Positions 17,394 to 26,244 of a stretch of 64,000 nt of DNA are shown here, piece by piece. The position numbers were made by a program, and so were the translations under genes. Position 1 is the first letter of the stretch. Each line of letters starts with the position of its first letter. The stretch comes from Anaerolineales bacterium. GTDB lineage: Bacteria > Chloroflexota > Anaerolineae > Anaerolineales > UBA11579. Location: the NCBI GenBank assembly GCA_026129255.1, contig JAHCIJ010000001.1, positions 434,001 to 498,000 on the forward strand, read 5' to 3'. A model generated the notes under the pieces. It saw only the letters and a list, made by a program, of their open reading frames with translations. It had not been told where the DNA came from and made no database searches.

Positions 17394-18425
17394 TTGAAAA
17401 GCAAATCGAACTATACACTGACTGAATTTCTGACCTCTGTAGTTATCTCATCGCGTTATATCCCGGTGTGGATCGCGATGTGTATTTTGCTTTTGGCCGC
17501 ATACTTTACCGCTCCCGCCACACTTTCCGCAGCTTCCTTCACCGCAGTTCTCCCCCTTACCGCATTTCTCGTCATTGTCAGCCTTGGTCAAATGCTCGTC
17601 GTCATGACTGGCGGAATTGACCTGTCTACTCCAGGCATCATGACGTTGGCGGCCTTTGTCACCGTGGGAGTGAGTGCGGGTTCGAGCGAGAACATTCTCA
17701 AGGGGCTGGCTATGGCCTTGGCTGTGTCAGCCCTGATCGGCCTGGCCAATGGCTTTTTGGTGGGCGTGTTCCGCCTCAATGCCCTCATCGTCACGCTGGC
17801 CATTGGCCAGGTAACGCGTGGCGTGCTGCTTAAATACGCCACTCAGATCGCCAACGAGGCTTCGGTGCCCGCCGCGCTTTCGCAGTGGGCCATTCGCCAG
17901 GTCTTCGGCGCCAGCTGGATCTTTTGGATCGCCATCATCACCATCCTGGTTGTCAGCATCGTCCTCGGATACACGGGGGTGGGGCGCCGCTTCCGCTCCG
18001 TAGGTGCTAACCCCATCGCAGCGCGCATTTCTGGCCAGCGCGTCACGTTGTACGTGGTGCTGGCCTATGTGGTTGCGGCCATGCTATATGGGCTGGCCGG
18101 GTTCCTGTTGGCTGCCTTGATCCGCAGCCCAACCCAGGGTCTGGGCCTGCCGTACCTGCTCGGCCCCATCGCGGCCGTAGTGATCGGCGGGGCCTCCCTG
18201 AGCGGCGGCCTGGCCAGCGTATTTTCAACCTCCCTGGCAGCCTTCTTCCTCACAGTGTTGGATCAGATGCTGCGTGTGCTGGGCTTGCCAACTTCTTTGC
18301 AGTATGTCGTATTTGGTGTCGCAATTATCGGTGGCATGGCCGTCTCCGGCGATCGCATTGTCGATATGGTCGAAGGATTGTTTCAACGGCGCTTTGCCAA
18401 AGCTGAAGGTAACGATACTGGTTAG
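17394..18425 (+). CDS. ABC importer permease, RbsC-like
   Basis: A 343-residue permease of the BPD_transp_2 (RbsC/XylH, simple-sugar type) family with about nine or ten hydrophobic helices. GQMLVVMTGGIDLS in the region of residues 64-77 is the family signature. Translation is predicted to start at TTG 17394, with AAGGG upstream; no nearby ATG gives a complete first helix. It is the first gene of an importer operon followed by a binding lipoprotein, a tandem ATPase and a second permease fused to an enzyme, so the importer would use two different permeases. The substrate is not readable, but the fused amidohydrolase argues against a plain sugar. Confidence 0.9.
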   Translation: MKSKSNYTLTEFLTSVVISSRYIPVWIAMCILLLAAYFTAPATLSAASFTAVLPLTAFLVIVSLGQMLVVMTGGIDLSTPGIMTLAAFVTVGVSAGSSENILKGLAMALAVSALIGLANGFLVGVFRLNALIVTLAIGQVTRGVLLKYATQIANEASVPAALSQWAIRQVFGASWIFWIAIITILVVSIVLGYTGVGRRFRSVGANPIAARISGQRVTLYVVLAYVVAAMLYGLAGFLLAALIRSPTQGLGLPYLLGPIAAVVIGGASLSGGLASVFSTSLAAFFLTVLDQMLRVLGLPTSLQYVVFGVAIIGGMAVSGDRIVDMVEGLFQRRFAKAEGNDTG

Positions 18426-18526
18426 GTGAAGGAGGAGGCTTAAGCGACAAAACGGTCAAACGACAGAATCGTCGCGGATCGTATCGTTCAAACAACAAGG
18501 AACAAAGAAAAAAGGAGAAGTGGAAG

Positions 18527-19789
18527 ATGAAACTAAGCAAGTTCCAAATGATCGCCTTCCTCATCGCCATTGTGGCGCTGACGTTGGCAGCCTGTGGTGG
18601 TGGCGCTGCTGCCCCCGCAACCCAGGCTCCGGCCGCAGGCGGCGACAGCGCCGCTGGTGGCGATGGCGCCCCGGCTGGTTCCACTGAGGTCTTCGAAGCT
18701 GACCCCGAAGTCCTGATGAAGACCATGGGCGTGTCTGACCCCTCGCAGGTTGGTGATGTGGTGCTGGCCGCTATGCACCGCGCTGGCCTGCCGGTCAGCG
18801 ATGAGATGGCTGCCAAGGCCCTCGAGTGCTGGCGCGAGAAGGTGTGTGACACTGGCACCGGTGGCCCGGTTACCGTGGCGCTGGCCGACGGTTTTGGTGA
18901 GAACCTGTGGCGTGAAGTGACCCACATGGAAATGGTGCTGCAGGCCCTGACCTATCCTGAGATCGGCCGCATCATCTATACCACCGCCATGTTTGACACG
19001 CAGCAAGCCATTGCCGACATCCGCGGCTTGATCGCTCAAGACGTTGACATCATCGTGGGCTTCCCCGATGCGGGTGACGCACTGCTGCCGGTGGTGCAAG
19101 AAGCCACTGACGCGGGCGTGATCTACGTCACCCACTCCTATGGTGTCTTGGGTGATGGCAGCGCGTACTTCTCCTCGATCTCTGAGGATGTATGTCTGCT
19201 GGGCCAGGAGTTTGCTCACATCCTGAACGAGGAAGTGGGCACCGGTAAGGTTGCCTTCCTCGGCGGCACCCCGGGAAACCCGCTGTCTGCCTACTGGCAG
19301 AGCTGCGAAGAGCCCGAGCTGGCTGACAGCATTGAGCTGGTCGGCGCGGCCGACACCTTCTGGACCCGCGAGGGTAGCTTCGAGGCCATGTCTGGCTTCC
19401 TGAGCGCCCACCCGGATCTGGCTGGCGTGAGCTACGAGGCGGCTGGTTCCTTCATGGGTGGCTTGAGCGCCTACGAGGCGGCTGGCATCCCGGTCAACCT
19501 GGTACTGACCCTGCGCACGGACGAGACTGTGCTGTTCTGCGAATGGGTTGAGATGGGCCAGCCGGATAGCTTCAAGATCTTCTTTGGCTCGGGTGGTAAC
19601 TACCAGTCTCGCATTGCGCTGACTGCGGCCATGATGCAGCTGAACGGCTACGAGAACGTGCCGAACAGCATCGTCATCCCGCCGTACATTCAGCCGGTCA
19701 ATGCTAGCCACTGCTACCCTGACCTGCCGGACGATGCCTCCATCTCCTCCATGGTTCCGCATGATGTCGTGCGGGCGATGTACCCCTAA
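18527..19789 (+). CDS. Substrate-binding lipoprotein of the ABC importer
   Basis: A 420-residue exported lipoprotein. The signal peptide ends at a lipobox LAAC (Cys about residue 24) followed by a low-complexity Ala/Gly/Pro linker and then a periplasmic-binding-protein fold of the sugar-binding (Peripla_BP_4/RbsB-like) type: RIIYTTAMFDTQQAIADI and IIVGFPDAGDALLPV lie near the start of the first lobe. AAGGAG lies upstream of the ATG. Being in an RbsABC-type operon, it captures the ligand outside the membrane. In a single-membrane Chloroflexota cell the lipid anchor would keep it at the outer face of the cytoplasmic membrane. Confidence 0.92.
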   Translation: MKLSKFQMIAFLIAIVALTLAACGGGAAAPATQAPAAGGDSAAGGDGAPAGSTEVFEADPEVLMKTMGVSDPSQVGDVVLAAMHRAGLPVSDEMAAKALECWREKVCDTGTGGPVTVALADGFGENLWREVTHMEMVLQALTYPEIGRIIYTTAMFDTQQAIADIRGLIAQDVDIIVGFPDAGDALLPVVQEATDAGVIYVTHSYGVLGDGSAYFSSISEDVCLLGQEFAHILNEEVGTGKVAFLGGTPGNPLSAYWQSCEEPELADSIELVGAADTFWTREGSFEAMSGFLSAHPDLAGVSYEAAGSFMGGLSAYEAAGIPVNLVLTLRTDETVLFCEWVEMGQPDSFKIFFGSGGNYQSRIALTAAMMQLNGYENVPNSIVIPPYIQPVNASHCYPDLPDDASISSMVPHDVVRAMYP

Positions 19790-19841
19790 TCCGGGTACAG
19801 CGCACACAAGCTGAATCGGAAACAGGAAACTCTAGGTTAGA

Positions 19842-21410
19842 GTGACTGACAAGAATCAGAACCCCAGCAGCGAGAGCTATGCGCTCTCGCTGCTGGGAGT
19901 TTCTAAACGCTATGGCACGGTGCAGGCCCTCAAGGACATGAGTCTGCACGTTTTGCCTGGGGAAGTTCACGCGGTGGTTGGCGAGAACGGCTCTGGCAAA
20001 TCCACGCTGCTGGGTATTGCCAGCGGTTTTGTGGAGCAAGACGATGGCACCGTGAACATCATGGGCAAGCCGCTCACCACGGATTCGCCTGCCAAAGCCC
20101 GCGAGCTGGGCTTGGGCATGGCCTACCAGGAGATCTCCCAGGTGGCTGGCATGACCGTGGCAGAAAACCTGTACTTATCCGCGTCCAAGAAGGCGCGCCC
20201 CGCCATTTACTGGCGGCTCAAAGACTGGGCCATCCAAATGCTGGCCCGCTTTGAACTGGATGATATTTTTGCTGAGGCTCCCATTGGCGCATTGGCGCTG
20301 GCCGAGCGTCAGTTACTGGAAGTAGCCAAGGCGCTGCTCTCTGAACCTAAAGTCTTGCTGCTGGATGAACCCACCACGGCCATGGGGCCGTCTGAGGTGG
20401 AGTGGCTGCACCGCACCATCAAAGAGCACACCGCCCGCGGTGTGGCTGTGGTGTATGTGAGCCACCGCTTGCCGGAGGTGCTTGGCCTGGCCGACCGCAT
20501 CACTGTGCTGCGTGACGGCCAGCACCAGGGCACTTACGAGGCAAGCAAGATCAGCGAGAAAGAGATCGTGGAGCTCATGATCGGCCGCCCGCTGGAATCC
20601 GCCTTCCCGGAGCGCCTGGAGATCACCGAAGACACCGAGACGGTGCTCAAGGTGACTGACCTGCACGGCGAATACTTTGGCCCGGTGAGCTTCAACGTGC
20701 GCCGCGGCGAGATCATTGGCATCGCCGGTGTAGAAGGTAACGGCCAGGGTGATCTGTTCTGGACGCTGTGCGGTGCCATCCCGCCCAAGGGCGGGCAGGT
20801 GCAGGTGCTCGATAAGCATGTCAATCTCACCTCGCCCACCGGCGCGCTGCAGTCGGGCATCATGCTGCTGGCGGGTGACCGTAAGCGCGATGCGCTGTTC
20901 CTGGTGCTAGGCGCCATCAGCAACGCTTCGATCCAGGCGCTGGAGAAGTTCACCCGCCTGGGCTGGCTGATGCCGCGCCGTGAGCGCACTGCCGTGGGCG
21001 AGATGGGGCAGCAGCTCAAGCTGCGCACTCCTTCGCTCGATATGCCGGTGAGCTTCCTCTCCGGTGGCAACCAGCAGAAGGTGGTGATGGCGCGCCCCTT
21101 CCTGCGTGACAACGTGAATGTGCTGCTGGCGGACGAGCCTACGCAGGGTGTGGATGTAGCTGCTCGCTTTGATATCTATGAAGCGCTGCACACCAAGGCC
21201 ACGCAAGGCGCGGCCCTGGTGGTGAAATCCAGCGATCCGATTGAGCTGGCCAGTTTGTGCAACCGCGTGTTTGTAATTTCACGTGGCCAGATTGTGCATG
21301 ACATTCCGCAGGAGCAACTGAGCGAACGCACCATTATTGACGCCATGGTGCGCGGCGCCAAGCTGGGCAACGTGGAAGATCAGTTTGCCTTCGGCGGGAG
21401 AGAGGACTAG
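19842..21410 (+). CDS. ABC importer ATPase with two nucleotide-binding domains, RbsA-like
   Basis: A 522-residue tandem ATPase. Domain one has Walker A GENGSGKST (K53), signature ALAERQLLEVAKAL and Walker B LLLDEPTTAM. Domain two (from about residue 270) has a degenerate Walker A (GVEGNGQGDL) and signature SGGNQQKVVMAR, the asymmetry normal for RbsA/MglA proteins. GTG at 19842 is the predicted start. The TAG stop is immediately followed by the ATG of the fused permease-amidohydrolase gene, so the two are translationally coupled. It powers import through the permease at 17394-18425 and the permease half of the next protein. Confidence 0.94.
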   Translation: MTDKNQNPSSESYALSLLGVSKRYGTVQALKDMSLHVLPGEVHAVVGENGSGKSTLLGIASGFVEQDDGTVNIMGKPLTTDSPAKARELGLGMAYQEISQVAGMTVAENLYLSASKKARPAIYWRLKDWAIQMLARFELDDIFAEAPIGALALAERQLLEVAKALLSEPKVLLLDEPTTAMGPSEVEWLHRTIKEHTARGVAVVYVSHRLPEVLGLADRITVLRDGQHQGTYEASKISEKEIVELMIGRPLESAFPERLEITEDTETVLKVTDLHGEYFGPVSFNVRRGEIIGIAGVEGNGQGDLFWTLCGAIPPKGGQVQVLDKHVNLTSPTGALQSGIMLLAGDRKRDALFLVLGAISNASIQALEKFTRLGWLMPRRERTAVGEMGQQLKLRTPSLDMPVSFLSGGNQQKVVMARPFLRDNVNVLLADEPTQGVDVAARFDIYEALHTKATQGAALVVKSSDPIELASLCNRVFVISRGQIVHDIPQEQLSERTIIDAMVRGAKLGNVEDQFAFGGRED

Positions 21411-23861
21411 ATGAACCGGAACAAGGAGCGCCTTAAGAAGGCGGCGATACGCATCCAGGAGTGGTATCCCTTGATGCTGCTCCTGCTGATGATCTATACC
21501 CTGGGCGCCTATTCCGGCGGCCAGAGCAGCGCCTTTCTCTCTGAATACAACCTGAGCAACCTGTTGCAAGCCACCTTGCCGTTGGCGATTGTGGCCATGG
21601 CGCAGGTCAATGCCATGCTGGTGGGCTATTTGGACATCTCCGTCGGGGCGGTAATGTCCTTCAGCATCGTGGCGGCTTCATTCATTATTACTAATGACGC
21701 CACGCCGCAGGCGGTCGCCATTGGCGCCGGCCTGATCCTGCTGGGTGGCGTGCTGGTGGGCCTGTTCAACGCCTTGCTGGTGCGCTGGGTCAAGCTGCCA
21801 CCCATCATTGCCACCCTGGCTACGCTGAGCATTCTTGAAGGCGTGGCCCTGGTGATGCGCCCGGTGGCCTCCGGCTCCATCAACGCTCCGGCGCTGGCCC
21901 TGTTACGCACCAAGACCGGTTGGGTGCCAGTGGCCTTTATTGTGGTGCTCGTAGTAGCTATCTTATGGGACATCTGGCTGCGGCGCTCGGCGGGCGGTTT
22001 GCGCGTGCGCGCCACGGGCCATGATGTGCGTGCCTCGCGCCGCCTGGGCACGCGTACCAAGTGGATCCAGGTACGCGGCCTGGTGCTCTCCGGCTTGCTG
22101 GCCGCGGTTGCCTCATTCTTCCTGGCGGTGCAAGTGGGCGTGGGCGATGCACGTGCCGGCACCAACTTTGCGCTCACCAGCATTGCGGCCGCCGCTTTGG
22201 GCGGCACCAGCCTGGCGGGCGGAGTGGGGCACTTCACTGGGGCGCTGGCGGTGAGCGTGTTCCTGACGCTGATCAGCAACATGTTCTCCTTGCGCATCAT
22301 CACCTCCAGCTGGCTGAATGACCCCATCGTGATGGGCATGCTCACCATTATTGGCCTGGTGCTGTACCAGGTGCATGATTTGCGCATGCTGGTCAAGGAA
22401 AACTGGAAGAAGCTACGCCGGGTCTTCACCGCACGGCGTGTACGCCGCACGGACTATGCGGTGGCGAATGTATTTGTCAGCCCGCCCTCTGGCCCCAATG
22501 GCTCTGAGCCAGGCAAGCGTATTCTGCTCAAGGGCGGCACAGTGCTCAGCCTGGATCCCCAGATCGGCACGCTGCCGGTGGGCGATGTGCTCATCGAGGG
22601 CAGCAAGATCATCCAGGTGGGCAAGGACATCCAGTCCAACGGCGCTACCGAAGTGATCGATGCGGAGCGCATGATCGTGATGCCCGGCTTTGTGGACACG
22701 CATCGCCATATTTGGGAAGGGCTGCTGCGCAACATCGGTACGGATGTGCCGCTGGAAGGTCGCAGCAGTTACATCACCTTTGTGCTTGGCCGCCTGGGCC
22801 GTGCCTATCGCCCGCAGGATGCGTATGCAGGCAACATTGTGAGCGCCTTTGGCGCCATCGATGCCGGTATCACTACACTGCTAGACTGGTCGCATATCCA
22901 GGCTTCGCCCGAGCATACAGACGCAGTGGTGCAGGCCCTGAATGACTCCAATATGCGCGCCGTGTTCGCCTACGGCTTCCCGTGGTGGGGCAAGTATGAG
23001 CCCAAGCAGCCGGGCTGGTTTGTGCGCGCGGCGCGGGCACACTTCACCAGCAAGGACCAGCTGCTCACCTATGCGCTGGCCGCCGCCGGGCCGGAGTTCA
23101 CTGATTTTGAGATCACCCGCTCGCACTGGAACATGGCGCGTTCGGTGGATGCACGCATCACTACCCATGTGGGCGTAGGCACGTTTGGCCAGCGCCGCAA
23201 GGTGGAGGAGTTTGGCCGCAAGGGGCCGGAACTGCTCGGCCCGGATACCACCTATATCCATTGCACCACCTTGAATGACACCGAGATCCAGATGATCGTG
23301 GACTCGGGCGGCTCGGTCTCGCTGGCGGCGCCGGTGGAGATGATGATGGGCCACGGCATGCCGCCCACCCAGAAGTTCCTCGACCGCGGCCTCAAACCCA
23401 GTTTGAGCGTGGATGTGGAGACCAACGTGCCGGGTGACATGTTCACCCAGTTGCGCTCGGTCATCTCGCTGCAACACAGCCTGATCCACGAGCGCCGCCT
23501 GGCGGGCGGCAGCAACGTACCTGACCTGATCACCGAGCAAGAAGTGTTGGAGTACGCCACCATCGAAGGCGCGCGTGCCAATGGCCTGGACAGCAAGATT
23601 GGTACGTTGACCCCCGGCAAAGAAGCCGACATCATCATGCTCACTACGGACCGCGTCAACGTTAGCCCGCTCAACAACCCGGCCGCGGCGGTGGTGTGGG
23701 GTATGGACACCACCAATGTGGATACGGTGATGGTGGCAGGCAAGCTGCTCAAGCGCAGCGGCCTGTTGGTGAATGTAGACCTGAATGCAGTGCAGAACAT
23801 GGTCTACGATGCGCGTGACTACGTCTTGCGTCGCTCGCGCTTCAAGCTGCCCGCAATGTAA
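21411..23861 (+). CDS. ABC permease fused to ATZ/TRZ-type amidohydrolase
   Basis: An 816-residue protein in one uninterrupted frame. Residues 1 to about 330 are an RbsC-type permease with the family motif NAMLVGYLDISVGA. After a basic linker (about 335-365) comes a full amidohydrolase: the N-terminal composite-sheet strand, H431 and H433 (DTHRHIW), H586 (THVGVG), H617 (YIHCTT), D668 (SVDVET) and a C-terminal closing strand. All expected metal ligands are present. Permeases of this family end on the cytoplasmic side, so the enzyme would sit at the inner mouth of the importer. No internal stop or start with a strong ribosome site is seen at the junction. I do not know of this fusion being described. 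Confidence 0.92.
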   Translation: MNRNKERLKKAAIRIQEWYPLMLLLLMIYTLGAYSGGQSSAFLSEYNLSNLLQATLPLAIVAMAQVNAMLVGYLDISVGAVMSFSIVAASFIITNDATPQAVAIGAGLILLGGVLVGLFNALLVRWVKLPPIIATLATLSILEGVALVMRPVASGSINAPALALLRTKTGWVPVAFIVVLVVAILWDIWLRRSAGGLRVRATGHDVRASRRLGTRTKWIQVRGLVLSGLLAAVASFFLAVQVGVGDARAGTNFALTSIAAAALGGTSLAGGVGHFTGALAVSVFLTLISNMFSLRIITSSWLNDPIVMGMLTIIGLVLYQVHDLRMLVKENWKKLRRVFTARRVRRTDYAVANVFVSPPSGPNGSEPGKRILLKGGTVLSLDPQIGTLPVGDVLIEGSKIIQVGKDIQSNGATEVIDAERMIVMPGFVDTHRHIWEGLLRNIGTDVPLEGRSSYITFVLGRLGRAYRPQDAYAGNIVSAFGAIDAGITTLLDWSHIQASPEHTDAVVQALNDSNMRAVFAYGFPWWGKYEPKQPGWFVRAARAHFTSKDQLLTYALAAAGPEFTDFEITRSHWNMARSVDARITTHVGVGTFGQRRKVEEFGRKGPELLGPDTTYIHCTTLNDTEIQMIVDSGGSVSLAAPVEMMMGHGMPPTQKFLDRGLKPSLSVDVETNVPGDMFTQLRSVISLQHSLIHERRLAGGSNVPDLITEQEVLEYATIEGARANGLDSKIGTLTPGKEADIIMLTTDRVNVSPLNNPAAAVVWGMDTTNVDTVMVAGKLLKRSGLLVNVDLNAVQNMVYDARDYVLRRSRFKLPAM

Positions 23862-23903
23862 TGCCCCTGGCGGTGCGCCGCCAGAGTTATGGAGTAATCA
23901 GCA

Positions 23904-24806
23904 ATGAAAGAACGCTTCTTAGTACGCACGGCGGATCAAGCCGAATTTGTGCTGCCCAAAGCTTACGAAGGCATTAGCCAGGGCTTTAGCCGCTGGTCGA
24001 TCGTGAACGGCGAGTCGGGCTCGGTGCACCAGGAATTCAATATCTGCGAACTGCAGCCGGGCGGCCACATCGATACGCACTTGCACACGCACGAAGAAAG
24101 TGTGTATGTGCTGGACGGTGAGCTGATCTGCGAAACAGGCGACGGCGCCTTTGCACTGGAGAAGGGTGACTACGGCATCATCCACGTCAGCGCGGCGCAC
24201 GGCTACAAGAACCGCAGTGACAAGACCGTGCGCTGGGTCGAGATGCTGGCGCCGCAGCCGCGCTTGTGGAAGGAAGGCGACGTGTTTCCCGTAAAGGGGC
24301 GCGTGTCGCAGGTGGGCGAACCGATCCGCGTGAACCCGCGCGATACGCGCACGCGCTTCTTTGGCAACATCACTGAGCAGCACATGGATCCCGGCAAGCA
24401 GTCGCAGGAGCTGCTGGCGGTCTCCGGCAGCATGCGCACCGCGCTGCTGGTGTATACCGGTATCACCGTAAAGATGATGGTGGACAGCGACCTGGGCGCT
24501 CACTTGCACACCATGTTCATGGTCAAGTACATCCCAGGCGGCGGCGCCGGCAGCCACGACCATCCGTTCGAGGAAACTTATATGATCCTGGACGGCGAGG
24601 TCGAAGCCTGGTTCGATAACCACACCTTCACGCTGAAGCCGGGCGATGTTGCCTGGGCCGGAGTCGGCTGCGTACACGGTTTCAAGAACAAGACCAATAC
24701 CACGGTGCAGTGGCTGGAAACTTCAGCCCCGCAATCGCCCTCGCGCCACGCTTATCGTTTTGGGCGCGATTGGGACTATTTTGAAGAGCAGCTCAAGAGC
24801 GAATAG
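23904..24806 (+). CDS. Bicupin protein, paralogue of the one at 7226-8074
   Basis: A 300-residue protein with two cupin barrels. The first has DTHLHTHEES and the second GSHDHPFEET; both keep HxH plus Glu. The layout, the APQPR segment between the barrels and the C-terminal pattern ending in FGRDWDYF match the bicupin at 7226-8074 (FERDWYG), so they are paralogues at opposite ends of the island. It lies 42 nt after the fused permease-amidohydrolase, with GGAG upstream, and is probably part of the importer operon. Likely role: a metal-dependent step on the imported compound or its hydrolysis product; the substrate is unknown. Confidence 0.82.
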   Translation: MKERFLVRTADQAEFVLPKAYEGISQGFSRWSIVNGESGSVHQEFNICELQPGGHIDTHLHTHEESVYVLDGELICETGDGAFALEKGDYGIIHVSAAHGYKNRSDKTVRWVEMLAPQPRLWKEGDVFPVKGRVSQVGEPIRVNPRDTRTRFFGNITEQHMDPGKQSQELLAVSGSMRTALLVYTGITVKMMVDSDLGAHLHTMFMVKYIPGGGAGSHDHPFEETYMILDGEVEAWFDNHTFTLKPGDVAWAGVGCVHGFKNKTNTTVQWLETSAPQSPSRHAYRFGRDWDYFEEQLKSE

Positions 24807-24822
24807 GGCAGAGGAGAGAAAC

Positions 24823-25521
24823 ATGGCGGATAAGGGCACTGTAGTCGTTGTTGGCGGTACTTCGGAGTTGGGCAAGGCGGTGGCCGTGCACTATGCCGAG
24901 AAGGGGCATCCCGTGGTGGTGACCGGACGCGAGGCGGGCCGCGCCCAGAAGGTGGCCGAGGAGATCGGCCACGGCGCGACTGGCATCAACTTTGACCTGA
25001 GCAAGCCTAAGGACATCGGCGCTGCGCTGGCGGATGTGAAAGATGTGCAGTACCTGGTACTGGTCTCGATTGCGCGTGACGAGAACAGCATCAAAGCCTA
25101 TGATATTGACCAGGCGGTAGAGCTGGTGACGCTGAAGCTGGTGGGCTACCCCGAAGTGGTGCACGCCCTGCTGCCACAAATGCGCGCCGATGGCTGTGTG
25201 CTGCTCTACGGCGGCATGGCCAAGGAGCGCCCGTACCCGGGTTCAGCTACCGTGACCACCATCAACGGCGGCGTCAGCACTCTGGTGCGCGCCATGTCTG
25301 TTGAGCTGTCGCCGCTGCGCGTGAACGCCATCCACCCCGGCGTGGTGGGCGAGACGCCGTACTGGGCCGATAAGCCCGCCGGCGTGCTGGAGGCGCTCTC
25401 CGCCCGCACGCTGACCAAGAAGTTGGTGACCATCAAAGATGTCACCGATGCGGCCATCTTCCTGCTCGAGAACAAAGGCGTCAATGGCGTCAACTTGGAT
25501 GTGGATGGGGGCTGGTGGTAG
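24823..25521 (+). CDS. SDR-family protein lacking the YxxxK catalytic pair
   Basis: A 232-residue short-chain dehydrogenase/reductase fold protein. ATG 24823 follows GAGGAGAG and begins MADKGTVVVVGG; a longer in-frame upstream extension overlaps the bicupin gene and is rejected. The nucleotide loop GGTSELGK and the C-terminal NLDVDGGWW are typical. Where classical SDRs have YxxxK in helix 5, this protein reads VTTINGG, so the catalytic Tyr and Lys are replaced. It may be an atypical reductase, a binding or regulatory protein, or use another mechanism. It is the last gene of the importer operon, 16 nt after the bicupin gene, and is followed by a terminator. Confidence 0.85.
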   Translation: MADKGTVVVVGGTSELGKAVAVHYAEKGHPVVVTGREAGRAQKVAEEIGHGATGINFDLSKPKDIGAALADVKDVQYLVLVSIARDENSIKAYDIDQAVELVTLKLVGYPEVVHALLPQMRADGCVLLYGGMAKERPYPGSATVTTINGGVSTLVRAMSVELSPLRVNAIHPGVVGETPYWADKPAGVLEALSARTLTKKLVTIKDVTDAAIFLLENKGVNGVNLDVDGGWW

Positions 25522-25563
25522 GAATTTCTTCATTACAAAGCCACGAAGCACACAAAGAAAAAT

Positions 25564-25587
25564 ACGGCCGCAAGGCCGTGTTTTTTT
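25564..25587 (+). terminator. Rho-independent terminator of the importer operon
   Basis: ACGGCC and GGCCGT form a stem with a GCAA loop, followed by G and seven T residues. It closes the importer operon that begins at the promoter 17283-17311. Confidence 0.9.
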
Positions 25588-25602
25588 GCAATACGCGTTA
25601 CA

Positions 25603-25694
25603 CCTCACCCCCAGCTCCCTTCGGGAGTTACCCCTCTCCCTGTGGGAGAGGGGAGGTAGAGTTCAAGATTGGGACGCAAGCCATCGGGTGAGGG
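25603..25694. repeat. Palindromic intergenic repeat, type A copy 1
   Basis: About 92 nt bounded by CCTCACCC and GGGTGAGG with an inner hairpin CTCTCCC/GGGAGAG, then GGTAGA and GACGCAA before the right end. A second copy with the same layout lies at 25921-26015. It is a short non-coding dispersed repeat; no protein is encoded. Confidence 0.8.
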
Positions 25695-25715
25695 AAGTGT
25701 GCACTGCCCCCTCAA

Positions 25716-25837
25716 CCGTCTTTGCGAGCGATACGCTGCTATGCAGCGTGAGCGAAGCAATCCCCAAGCGAGACTGCAAACAGGCTTGGGGATTGCTTTG
25801 TCAGCGCAGCTTCGCTGCGCTCTCCTCGCAAAGACGG
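25716..25837. repeat. Palindromic intergenic repeat, type B
   Basis: A 122-nt element with perfect 13-nt terminal inverted repeats CCGTCTTTGCGAG / CTCGCAAAGACGG. Internal inverted pairs include GCAATCCCCAAG / CTTGGGGATTGC. It resembles a small non-autonomous mobile or hairpin element. Confidence 0.8.
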
Positions 25838-25920
25838 AAGAGATGTGCTGGTGCTCTGGAGTTGGAAAAGAGGACAGATTGATATTCGAATGACAAAGTG
25901 AGAAGCTAGCGCCGAAACAT

Positions 25921-26015
25921 CCCTCACCCGCTCGCTTCGCTCGCCGCGCCTAAGCGCACCTCTCCCAATGGGAGAGGGCAGGTAGAAGTCAGCGACGCAA
26001 ACCAATGGGTGAGGG
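25921..26015. repeat. Palindromic intergenic repeat, type A copy 2
   Basis: Bounded by CCCTCACCC and GGGTGAGGG, with inner hairpin CTCTCCC/GGGAGAG and the same GGTAGA and GACGCAA segments as copy 1 at 25603-25694, so the two are members of one repeat family. Confidence 0.8.
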
Positions 26016-26019
26016 GGTT

Positions 26020-26201
26020 GTCATTGCGAGGAGTACTGCGACGTGATGCATGTACATGCATCACGTCGCAAACGGACGAAGCAATCTGCTACTCGAATGA
26101 CTTGGTGCTTGATCTTGGAAGTCAACTCGGCCGGGTAGATTGCTTCGTCCGCTATGTGTGCCGCATGAAAAATGCGGCACACATGTGCTCCTCGCAATGA
26201 C
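26020..26201. repeat. Palindromic intergenic repeat, type B, long
   Basis: About 182 nt with perfect 14-nt terminal inverted repeats GTCATTGCGAGGAG / CTCCTCGCAATGAC and inner inverted pairs (GCAATCTGCT against AGATTGCTTCGTC). The whole 25.52-26.24 kb gap is made of such elements and terminators, with no gene. Confidence 0.8.
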
Positions 26202-26210
26202 GGTTGGCAC

Positions 26211-26244
26211 AAAAAAAGAGCCCGGCATCTGCCGGGCTCTTTTT
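26211..26244. terminator. Terminator overlapping the gltX stop
   Basis: AGAGCCCGGC and GCCGGGCTCT form a 10-bp stem flanked by A-run and T-run, so it can work on both strands. On the minus strand it ends the gltX transcript. Confidence 0.88.

Noticed and set aside
25603..26201. CRISPR array
   Set aside because: Repeats are few, palindromic, of unequal length and not regularly spaced; no cas genes are near.
25439..26212. Several short frames in the repeat-filled gap after the importer operon
   Set aside because: They fall in palindromic repeats and terminators and share no protein features.
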